From a virus: a DNA stretch of 64,000 nt. Within the stretch, counting starts at the first letter, position 1, and each line of letters starts with the position of its first letter. A program made the position numbers and the translations under genes. Positions 7,209 to 14,055 of this stretch are shown here, piece after piece. The notes below the pieces were generated by a model. It was given only the letters and a program-made list of their open reading frames with translations, was not told the DNA's origin and did no database searches. The DNA lies in IMG/VR virus record IMGVR_UViG_3300047318_000482, positions 1-64,000 of that record, one strand, 5' to 3'.

Positions 7209-7766
7209 TTAGGTTGCGTCAATGCTCCGGATTTTTTGCCGGGATGCGATGTGCTCGAAGGCGAGGCGGGCCAGGGTCCAGGTGGAGGACAGGCCGTCGT
7301 CCGTCAGGCAGCGCCGGTTGGTGCACAGGACCCGCCCGAGGGCCTGGCGGTAGAAGAGGCTGAAGGTGTTGCAGGACGGGCACCGGTGGGGTCTGACCAC
7401 GTCGAAGTCGCGGGTGCGGATCGCGTGCTCGAGGTACTGGCGGTAGATGACGGTGTCGCGGCGCTGCTGCTGGACGTCGTCGGCGTGCTGGGTGCGCTCG
7501 CGGCACCAGTCGTATACGGCGTCGGCGCGGGTGGGGGCGGGCCCGGCGGCGGGGTTGATGCTGCGGGTGTGCTGGACGACCTCGTCGACGGCGGCCTGGA
7601 TGTAGGGGCCGGTGCTGGTGTCGATGGGCAGCGGGGGGAAGACGCGGGTGGGCCGCGGTTCGGAGCTGATGTAGGAGTGGCCGGCCGGGCCGGTCACGGG
7701 GTTGTCGCGGAAGTAGCGGGCGACCTCGGCGAGGCGGTGTGCGGCGCTGTCCGTCTCCTGGCCCAT
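7209..7766 (-). CDS. hypothetical zinc-ribbon protein, 185 aa
   Basis: The C-terminal third has a treble-clef or ribbon pattern: H-R-C-P-S-C-N (about 127-133), then C-T-N-R-R-C about 17 residues later. The N-terminal two-thirds is soluble and helical with no known motif. It may be a nucleic-acid binding accessory protein. It is transcribed alone. Confidence 0.7.
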   Translation of the reverse strand: MGQETDSAAHRLAEVARYFRDNPVTGPAGHSYISSEPRPTRVFPPLPIDTSTGPYIQAAVDEVVQHTRSINPAAGPAPTRADAVYDWCRERTQHADDVQQQRRDTVIYRQYLEHAIRTRDFDVVRPHRCPSCNTFSLFYRQALGRVLCTNRRCLTDDGLSSTWTLARLAFEHIASRQKIRSIDAT

Positions 7767-8010
7767 GGGCGTCCCCGTCCCTTAGGCGGTCCCCGGGGGG
7801 CGCGGGACGTCCTCGCTCGTGCAGGGGCGCGCGCCCGGAGGCCGGATTCTGTCACTCCGGGTGATTCCGGACGCCCCATCATGGCATGCAAGTGGCGGTA
7901 GTTGAACGCTTCGTGAGAAAAGATCAACGCTCGGTATTGAATCGGCGCAGGCGCCCGCCGACCGCATGACATAAATCCCCGGCATATGCGGACAATGCTG
8001 TGGTGGGCCG

Positions 8011-8286
8011 TCAGATCAGGCCCGGGGCCTCCCGCATTCCGCCGACGACCGACTGGAGTTCCGTCAGTTGGTCCTGGTTGATGATGCCGGTCGCGTGACT
8101 GCCCTCGAGGACCCGGCCGACCACGTCGACGGTGTTCCGGAACACGGCCGCGACTTTCTCGTCGGACAGGCTGTAGCCGAGGAGGTTGAAGGATTCCTCG
8201 AGGTACTCGGCGAACTCGGCCTGTGCGGTCCGTATGGCCGGGGCCGGGGGTGGTCCCGGGTGGTGCGGTTCTGCTGCTGATCTCAT
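8011..8286 (-). CDS. hypothetical acidic protein, 91 aa
   Basis: The start at 8286 was chosen on a GGAAGG about 9 bases upstream; the longer frame to 8427 lacks one. A Pro-rich N-terminus precedes a helical domain (residues 20-88). It lies downstream of an 800-base region without genes. Function unknown. Confidence 0.55.
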   Translation of the reverse strand: MRSAAEPHHPGPPPAPAIRTAQAEFAEYLEESFNLLGYSLSDEKVAAVFRNTVDVVGRVLEGSHATGIINQDQLTELQSVVGGMREAPGLI

Positions 8287-9091
8287 TGTCGCCCACCTTC
8301 CCCGTGCGGCCGCGATGGCACCGTGCCGACGACGGCCGTGCCGGTTGATGTCGATTACGGCTGCGTCGTCGCCCCCGTTCACGCTCACGTACATGCGGGC
8401 GGGGTCGGCCGGCTCCACTGCGGGCATACGGGTCCGCCTCTCCGGCAGAGTGTCGGGAAGGGTCGTCCTGCTTGCGCCGGACGCTCCGCGGTACGGCTGC
8501 CAGTCCGAACCTTGGGATGTTCAGAGTCGCACCGATTCACACAAGTGGGTAATGACGGGGTCACTTTTCACCGTGTCGTGACCGGATTCTTTACTAGGGT
8601 GGCCCGTTCTCCCGTTACAGGTAAGGCCTGTTGGGCCGAAGACGCCTGAACTGATCACCGCGATGGTAAGAGGCGTGCTGTCCGACGGGCGATACCGGGG
8701 CGGCGGCCGCGTCCCGGGAGGGGGGTTCGGGGAGGGCATGCCGGTGTGATACACGGCAGTGTAGTCACCGACCTTGCCACGGGGTAGAGCCTTGCCCCAC
8801 CGCTTTCCGCACCCGCTCCGGTGGTGTCCGGGTGTCCGGTGGTGGCCGGGCCGCCATGACCGAGGACGGGGTTCTAGGGGGCTGCGAACGGGCTGGGGGC
8901 CCACCCCGGCGATACCGCGCCCCGGCTGGCGGCCGGCCACCCATCACCGTGGGGGGGCAGACCCGATCAACCCTGAGTGCATACCCGCACGTGAGGGAAG
9001 GGGGCGGGCCGGGGATCACTCGAACGGCTGACGCATAAACCCTGGCAACACCCCGCATATTCGACTGATCGTCAATAGCGTTTTGGTGTAC
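8287..9091. other. 805-bp region without convincing genes
   Basis: No frame here has coding character with a usable RBS. It contains an imperfect inverted repeat around 8744-8770 (GTGATACAC / GTGTAGTCAC) that vaguely recalls the parS palindromes, a GGTGTACACC palindrome at 9085-9094, and locally AT-richer stretches (9035-9085). It could hold a promoter for the 8011 gene or a cis-acting element such as an origin or transfer locus. Nothing here proves either. Confidence 0.45.
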
Positions 9092-9147
9092 ACCCCACGG
9101 GCCCCGCCCCGCCATGGTCGAACAGGCGAAAGCGGGGCCCGTGGGGT
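9092..9147 (-). terminator. terminator of parAB
   Basis: A perfect 16-bp inverted repeat (9092-9107 with 9132-9147) encloses a 24-base loop, 17 bases past the parB stop. There is no strong U tail, as is common in Streptomyces. Confidence 0.75.
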
Positions 9148-9164
9148 CCTGCGGGATGGGCCGG

Positions 9165-10289
9165 TCAGCGGGCGGTGGCCGCGCGCTTCTCCCGGTGCGC
9201 GACCAACAGGTCCGTCAGCTCGTCCAGGACTCGCTTCGGCATCTTGTGGATCAGGTACTGGGCGGCGCCGTGACTGTCCTCGTAGGGGAAGCGGATCCCA
9301 GGCAGCGTCGGCGGTTCCTCCGGCTCGTCGGAGGCCGAGGCGCGGCGGGGTTCGGGGACTGCCTCACCCTGACTGGATTGCGCTGCCGGGGCGGTCGGCT
9401 CCGCGAGGACGGCCGGCCCGGACGACTGCGCGGGTGGGGTGTATACCGCGGTATACCCCTCAGGAGCCGGAGCCGGGGTTGTGGCCGGGGCCGGGGCGGG
9501 CGAGGGGGGCGGGGTGTATACCGCGGTATACCCTTCCGCCTCCTCCGCAGCAGCAGGCTCTGACCGGACGGGCTCGGGCGGGGTGGGCTCGGGCACCGCC
9601 GTAATGCGGGGCGCTGGAGGACGTTCCTGGTCGGCCTTCCATGCCGGGTACTGCTGATCGGGCAACATCGCCGCGTAGCGGCGCATCTCCCGGAAAGCGG
9701 TCAGCTTGCCGTCCAGAACGAGCTGCACCATCTCGTCCGTCAGCCGCAGCAGGCCGATCCTCTGGCCGAACCACTGCTTCGACTTGCCCATGGCCTTGGC
9801 CGCGGACGACTGGTTCCCGTCGTGGAGGTCCAGCATGGCGCGCAGGCCGTTGGCCTCTTCGATGGGGTTGAAGTTCTCGCGCTGCACGTTCTCCGACAGA
9901 ACCGCGGACAGGAAACGGATCCGGGACTCTGTCAGATCGTGCCGCAGCAGCACGTCCAGAGTGTCCAGACCGACCACGAGGGCGGCCCGCCAGCGTCGCT
10001 CACCGGCCGCCATGACGTAGCGGCAGCCGTCGGGGAGCTGGTCGGCGTGCTCCGGGTAGAGCTTGAGGTAGGCGGCTTTGGCGACGGCGACGCAGGGCTG
10101 GAGCTGCCCGGAGCGCATGTCTTCGCCGAGCTCGGTGAGTCCGGCCTGGTCGAAGTCGAGGCGCGGGTTGAGGGGGGTGGGGGCGACGGTGTCGGGATGG
10201 ACGTGGACCAGGTCGGGTCGGCCTGCTCCGGGAACTGTCTCGACTTTGGCGCCGGCCAGCGAGGCGAGGGAGACGCGCTTGCCCGCCAT
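9165..10289 (-). CDS. parB: ParB-type centromere-binding protein, 374 aa
   Basis: The order is a ParB N-domain with the CTP-binding motif G96-E-R-R-W-R-A102, then E-N-V-Q-R-E-x-F-N-P-I-E-E-A (about 133-146), then a helix-turn-helix (about 160-185). A Pro/Ala-rich linker (225-330) leads to a C-terminal helical segment likely for dimerisation. ParB binds parS, loads as a CTP clamp and stimulates ParA. Two parS-like palindromes lie inside the linker and are translated as Y-T-A-V-Y-T at 254-259 and 279-284. The start overlaps the parA stop by ATGA. Confidence 0.93.
   Translation of the reverse strand: MAGKRVSLASLAGAKVETVPGAGRPDLVHVHPDTVAPTPLNPRLDFDQAGLTELGEDMRSGQLQPCVAVAKAAYLKLYPEHADQLPDGCRYVMAAGERRWRAALVVGLDTLDVLLRHDLTESRIRFLSAVLSENVQRENFNPIEEANGLRAMLDLHDGNQSSAAKAMGKSKQWFGQRIGLLRLTDEMVQLVLDGKLTAFREMRRYAAMLPDQQYPAWKADQERPPAPRITAVPEPTPPEPVRSEPAAAEEAEGYTAVYTPPPSPAPAPATTPAPAPEGYTAVYTPPAQSSGPAVLAEPTAPAAQSSQGEAVPEPRRASASDEPEEPPTLPGIRFPYEDSHGAAQYLIHKMPKRVLDELTDLLVAHREKRAATAR
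9441..9456. repeat. parS-like palindrome 1 (inside parB)
   Basis: A perfect 16-bp palindrome GTATACCGCGGTATAC, identical to four others at 9516, 11075, 11144 and 11215. It lies within the linker-coding part of parB. Confidence 0.8.
9516..9531. repeat. parS-like palindrome 2 (inside parB)
   Basis: An identical 16-bp palindrome 75 bp from copy 1, also in the parB linker and in the same reading frame, so both encode the same hexapeptide. Confidence 0.8.
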
Positions 10290-10951
10290 CAGCGGCGACC
10301 TCCGTAACCACGCTCCAGGGCCAGACGGAAGTAGTCCTCGCGGGCGCGCAGCGTGGTCCCGTTGTCGGCGTACTGGGTGACGACCTTGCCTTCGGACGCC
10401 GCACGCGTGTGGATCTTGTATCGGCGGATGACGGTCTTGGCCCGCGGCCAGCCCATGGCGTCGATGTACGCGACGGTGTCGTCGAGGTCAGCACGACCGT
10501 CGCGGGGGTCCCAGGCGTTGATGACGACCGTGTACGGCAGCCCGCGGGGAACAATGACGCGCTCGATGGTCCGGGCGGTGGGGTCGAACGCCAGCGGCTC
10601 GGGCGGCATCGGCACCAGGACGTCGTCGGCGATGTCGAGGGCCGCGGCCAGGATGTGCTCGTTCTCGAGACTGCCGGGGGTGTCGATGAAGATGTGCTGC
10701 CGCTGGTCGTTGTCGCCGAGGACGTCGTGGGTGACGGCGGCGAGGTTGACGGCGGTCGTGGTCTTGCCGACGCCGCCCTTCTGGTTCGCAATGACGTGGA
10801 TCTGCGCGCCGAGGTTCTTCAGGCCGGCGAGGCTGTCGGGGTCTTCGTGCGCGGCCGCGAAGTCGAAGGGCAGGTTGTCGCCGACTCGGTCTGCCCACCA
10901 GATGGTGGATCCCTGTGGGTCGGTGGAGACGACGAGGACTGAGGAAGGCAT
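10289..10951 (-). CDS. parA: ParA-type partition ATPase with permuted motif order, 220 aa
   Basis: All parts of a ParA/MinD-type ATPase are present but in unusual order. The Walker A' strand (VLVVSTD11-PQGS) is at the N-terminus, the deviant Walker A (K58-G-G-V-G-K63-T-T) comes after it, and Walker B (HIFID90TPG) follows 27 residues later. In ordinary ParA the Walker A is N-terminal and A' lies between A and B. Moving residues 1-50 behind residue 82 restores a normal ParA. The ATG at 10951 has GGAG five bases upstream. The gene is coupled to parB by ATGA and preceded by three parS-like palindromes. Confidence 0.9.
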   Translation of the reverse strand: MPSSVLVVSTDPQGSTIWWADRVGDNLPFDFAAAHEDPDSLAGLKNLGAQIHVIANQKGGVGKTTTAVNLAAVTHDVLGDNDQRQHIFIDTPGSLENEHILAAALDIADDVLVPMPPEPLAFDPTARTIERVIVPRGLPYTVVINAWDPRDGRADLDDTVAYIDAMGWPRAKTVIRRYKIHTRAASEGKVVTQYADNGTTLRAREDYFRLALERGYGGRR

Positions 10952-11074
10952 GGTGCTCCGTTCCGTGTGCTTCCCGAGCGGTGCTCGGTACTCGGACGGG
11001 CCATAGCTTCTCAGATGGTCGGGGCCGGAGAGTGGATTGGGTGGGTTTCTGACGGGGCGTCGACGCGCTGAGGG

Positions 11075-11090
11075 GTATACCGCGGTATAC
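11075..11090. repeat. parS-like palindrome 3 (upstream of parA)
   Basis: GTATACCGCGGTATAC, 124 bp upstream of the parA start and 69 bp from copy 4. Confidence 0.82.
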
Positions 11091-11143
11091 ACCAGAGGCT
11101 GCCGGACGGGATGGTCTGAGCCGGCGTCGAGGGCGGGGCGGAT

Positions 11144-11159
11144 GTATACCGCGGTATAC
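11144..11159. repeat. parS-like palindrome 4 (upstream of parA)
   Basis: An identical 16-bp palindrome in the gene-free interval 10952-11277. Spacings of 69 and 71 bp to its neighbours are close to seven helical turns. Confidence 0.82.
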
Positions 11160-11214
11160 CCTCCCCGTCCGCCGCTCCGCCGGGAGCGGAGAACCGCTGG
11201 ACCGGGAGGCGGGT

Positions 11215-11230
11215 GTATACCGCGGTATAC
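11215..11230. repeat. parS-like palindrome 5 (upstream of parA)
   Basis: An identical 16-bp palindrome. With copies 3 and 4 it fills the 326-bp interval between the parA start and the next gene, where ParB binding could also repress parAB. Confidence 0.82.
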
Positions 11231-11277
11231 ACAGACGGCCGTTGGCGCCCGACGCATCCGGCCTCAGCCCGCGATTA

Positions 11278-11439
11278 TCACGGCGTGATATTTCCCGGGG
11301 CTTCGTCGTCCTCGAGCACGTCGTCGCCTGCGTACGGCTGGCCGTCCGGGTAGGCGGGTTCGCGGAACAGGTCCTCGGGCCGGTGCGAGGTGCGGGGCCG
11401 CGGGTAGGCGGTCGACTGCTTCACGCTGGTCGCTGGCAT
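11278..11439 (-). CDS. hypothetical acidic peptide, 53 aa
   Basis: A 53-residue polar protein ending in an acidic tail (DDVLEDDEAPG). The ATG at 11439 is six bases after GGGAG; an adjacent ATG at 11442 would overlap the upstream stop by ATGA. It is the last gene before the parS-bearing interval. No function is recognised. Confidence 0.5.
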   Translation of the reverse strand: MPATSVKQSTAYPRPRTSHRPEDLFREPAYPDGQPYAGDDVLEDDEAPGNITP

Positions 11440-11669
11440 CATGTGCTCCCGGGTTGGTCGGGGGCGATGAGGGGGACCAGGTTGTCGAGCATCGCCCGCT
11501 CCACCTCCGCCAGGTAGAAGTCGCGGGCTTCGCGGTCGCCGAGGTGCTGGTGGCCGAAGTACCAGTCTGCGGTGGCCGCCCAGCAGGTCCCGTCCATGGG
11601 GTGGTAGTCGCCGTGGAGGAGGCACATGCCGTTGATGGTGATGGTGGGGCGTTCGGGTGCGGCAGGCAT
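11439..11669 (-). CDS. hypothetical protein, 76 aa
   Basis: Residues 12-40 contain C-x4-H-G-D-Y-H and a W-rich stretch (GTCWAATADWYFGHQH). The second half is an acidic helix. The start at 11669 follows a GGAGA; a GTG at 11711 is an alternative. It could be a small metal- or nucleotide-binding protein; no family is assigned. Confidence 0.55.
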   Translation of the reverse strand: MPAAPERPTITINGMCLLHGDYHPMDGTCWAATADWYFGHQHLGDREARDFYLAEVERAMLDNLVPLIAPDQPGST

Positions 11670-11744
11670 GGCCAACGCGGTCTCCGTTCGTGCGGGGTGA
11701 TCAGGGATCACGGTGCCGCAGATTCGGGGAGGTGTTCCCTCCGC

Positions 11745-12131
11745 TCAGTCGGGGAGCAGGCCGGTGAAGGACTCGGTGGCGATGAGGTGCTGAACGCGGT
11801 CCGTGAACCGGGTGCCGAACTCGGGGCCGATGCGGTGGGCGAGGGCGAGGAGTTCGGTGACGAGGGCCGCGGCGCCGTCCTCGTTCATCAGGTACAGGTT
11901 GCGGGCCCGGTCGGTGGTCTTGGCGATGCGTCCCTCGAGGAGCATGGCCAGGACGGGGTTGCCGTTGTGGGTCTCCGCCAGGGAGACGGTCGTGGCGTCG
12001 AGGATGACGGCGTTGGTGGTGTCGATGATGACGGAGTTGCGGTCGTGGGGTCCGCCGGGGCCGGCGATGTTGCCGCCGGTCTTGCAGGGGTCTCCGCTGA
12101 TGCGGCGTCCGGTCTTCTTGCGGCTGCTCAT
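11745..12131 (-). CDS. hypothetical protein, 128 aa
   Basis: A basic N-terminus (SSRKKTGRR) precedes a compact alpha/beta domain with a beta hairpin (NSVIIDTTNAVILDATTVSL, 32-51) and C-terminal helices. It overlaps the upstream gene by ATGA. Function unknown. Confidence 0.65.
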   Translation of the reverse strand: MSSRKKTGRRISGDPCKTGGNIAGPGGPHDRNSVIIDTTNAVILDATTVSLAETHNGNPVLAMLLEGRIAKTTDRARNLYLMNEDGAAALVTELLALAHRIGPEFGTRFTDRVQHLIATESFTGLLPD

Positions 12132-13183
12132 GCGTCTTCCTTGCTGGGGGCGCGGTATCCGTAGCGGGCGCGGTCGCGGGAACACTCTTCGGCGGCGGCC
12201 GCGGCAATGACGTGCGGCCAGCGCGGGTTGTCTGGGGTGATGCCCTTGATCTGCCACGAGCAGGAGTACGTGTTGTCGCCCTTCCATTCGTGGTTGCGGA
12301 CGGGGATGCCGGCCGTGCAGTCCCACTGCGCCATCCAGTACGTGCGTGCGCGGCCGCGGGTGCGTCGGGTCTCCCACTGCTCAAGTTGGACGGTGACGTC
12401 GTGGGTGTCGCCTTCGGGCATTCGCACGACGGCGGGCATCTTCTCCGTCTCGGACACCTTCCGGTTCCTGCTGGGGCCGAGCAGATGGTCGCGGGGGTCG
12501 ATGCTGAAGCTGCCGTGCATCCACTTCGGGTCGTCCCGGTGGCGGCTGTCCCGCTTGGCCCACAGATTCCAGGAGAGACGGCCGTGGTAGATGCTGAACC
12601 CGGTCTCACGGGATTCCCAGCCGACGGGGTTGAGGCGCCGCTGCACCCACGTCCCGAAGCGCTCGCTGTGCACGAACAGCGCGCCGAGCGGGCCGAGGCC
12701 GATGTGGCCGGCCAGGACGTGCTCGCTGCCGGGGTTGCCGACCTTGAGATCCATGCCGATGGTGTGGGAGCGGCCGATGACCAGTTCGGCGCCAAGGCAT
12801 CCTTCGGGGCGGGCTGGCCAAGGTCCGGGCTCGTTGCTGGCGCGCGGGGTGATGCCGTGGCGGGCGAGCTGCTTGACCACGACCGGTGAGAGTCGGCGGG
12901 CGGTCGACGTGGGCCCGGTGTAGGACTGGCCAAGGTTCCACTGCTCGGGGTCCAGGTGGCCTTGCGGTTCGGGCCGCACACCGCAGCGGTCGCACGCCAC
13001 CCAGCGGGCGCGCCGTTGTTCCTCGGGCCCGTGCCTGGAGTCGTAGCCGTCAACGACGGGCCGGTGGCCGAGTGCCCGGCAGGTGAGCATCAGGCGGGGC
13101 AGGCTGGAGAGGTGGAAGCTGCGGTGAAGGAGGACGCGAGGGTCGTGGCGGTCTTTTGCTCGGTCGATGGTGAACCAGTGCAT
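12128..13183 (-). CDS. hypothetical protein, 351 aa
   Basis: A large soluble protein I do not recognise. Near the N-terminus C35-x3-H39 followed by C64-x2-C67 could form a zinc site; the rest is beta-rich with many Trp and Gly. A CTTTACCGCGGTAAAG palindrome at 13206-13221 lies 23 bases upstream of its ATG, so it may be controlled by ParB or a relative. It heads the short operon that runs to 11278. Confidence 0.65.
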   Translation of the reverse strand: MHWFTIDRAKDRHDPRVLLHRSFHLSSLPRLMLTCRALGHRPVVDGYDSRHGPEEQRRARWVACDRCGVRPEPQGHLDPEQWNLGQSYTGPTSTARRLSPVVVKQLARHGITPRASNEPGPWPARPEGCLGAELVIGRSHTIGMDLKVGNPGSEHVLAGHIGLGPLGALFVHSERFGTWVQRRLNPVGWESRETGFSIYHGRLSWNLWAKRDSRHRDDPKWMHGSFSIDPRDHLLGPSRNRKVSETEKMPAVVRMPEGDTHDVTVQLEQWETRRTRGRARTYWMAQWDCTAGIPVRNHEWKGDNTYSCSWQIKGITPDNPRWPHVIAAAAAEECSRDRARYGYRAPSKEDA

Positions 13184-13205
13184 GACGTCTCCTGCGCGGT
13201 GGGGG

Positions 13206-13221
13206 CTTTACCGCGGTAAAG
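13206..13221. repeat. parS-related palindrome CTTTACCGCGGTAAAG
   Basis: A perfect 16-bp palindrome sharing the 10-bp core TACCGCGGTA with the five parS-like copies but with different outer bases. It lies in the 71-bp gap upstream of the 12128-13183 gene. Confidence 0.6.
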
Positions 13222-13254
13222 CGTCTCCCGGATCCGTTGGGTCGTTCCCTGCGC

Positions 13255-14055
13255 TCAGACGCGGTCGAAGGAGCGGCGCGGCTGGCCGGTGCCGGCGGCT
13301 TCGGCGCGCTTGCGGGCGATGGCTGCACGACGGGATGCATCGGTGGGGTGCGCGGCCGGGCCGGCGACGCGTTCGGCTTCTGCCACGGCTTCCGCGAATG
13401 CTGCCTCCGGCTCCCGGTTGGCGGGGAGGGTGGCGGCCCGGATCTGTCGCTCGCATGCGGCAGCGATGTCCGGGTCTTTGCAGGACCGGTCGGGCCGGTG
13501 GGTGAGGAGCTGGTGCCGGGGGGTCTGGAAGCCGGCGGAGGCGGTCTCCCGGGTACGGACCGGGCCGGGCTCCTGCGGTCGGGCCGGCTGGTCCTCGAGC
13601 TGGGATGTGGTCCGGTCGGGGGTGGCACCGACGGGCAGGATTTTCAGGGCGCGCACCGACGCCCCGCCGGGTGCCTGCTGGACGGTGGCGAGGACCTGCG
13701 CCTGGTAGAGGCGGAGTTGGGTGGCGTACGCGCTGGAGTGGGGTCGCAGGTGGAGCGTGCCGGTGTTGTGCTCGAGGCGGACCGCGGTCACGGCGTGGGC
13801 AAGGTCGGGGGCGATCGATGCCCACTGGTCGAGGATGCTTCCGCCGGTGGCGGGTGTCTCCCAGCCGTGGTCGGTCATCATGCCGGTGATGGCGGCGCCG
13901 AGGCCCAGGGGGTCGCGGCCTCCCCGGCGGATGGTGGTGCGACGGGTGGTCTTGTTCGTCTGCTGGGTGGGCCGGGTGCGGGCGGCGGCTTTGGCGGCGG
14001 CGAGGGCCGCTCGGGCGAGGTCGACACCGGATGAGGTGGGCTGCGGGGCGTTCAT
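13255..14055 (-). CDS. dciA: DciA-like (DUF721) helicase loader, 266 aa
   Basis: Residues 49-140 match the DciA/DUF721 domain: DPLGLG, then SILDQWASIAP, a strand pair, L-H-L-R-P-H-S-S-A-Y-A-T-Q-L-R-L, and a closing V-R-A-L-K-I strand. DciA binds and loads the replicative helicase in bacteria lacking DnaC. The C-terminal 120 residues are an extra Ala/Arg-rich helical region. It is coupled by ATGA to the Rep candidate, so the pair probably initiates plasmid replication by recruiting host DnaB. The start at 14055 has GGGAG seven bases upstream; 14061 is an alternative. Confidence 0.78.
   Translation of the reverse strand: MNAPQPTSSGVDLARAALAAAKAAARTRPTQQTNKTTRRTTIRRGGRDPLGLGAAITGMMTDHGWETPATGGSILDQWASIAPDLAHAVTAVRLEHNTGTLHLRPHSSAYATQLRLYQAQVLATVQQAPGGASVRALKILPVGATPDRTTSQLEDQPARPQEPGPVRTRETASAGFQTPRHQLLTHRPDRSCKDPDIAAACERQIRAATLPANREPEAAFAEAVAEAERVAGPAAHPTDASRRAAIARKRAEAAGTGQPRRSFDRV

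Noticed and set aside
8521-8940. Minus-strand frame of 139 codons in the gene-free region, encoding a Y-T-A-V-Y-like peptide
   Set aside because: It is Pro/Arg-rich, lacks a RBS and ends among repeats. The YTAV peptide comes from a degenerate palindrome, not from homology.
10952-11257. Extension of the parA frame through the palindromes to 11257
   Set aside because: It would translate three parS-like sites. The ATG at 10951 with GGAG is a better start, and the extension has no ParA similarity.
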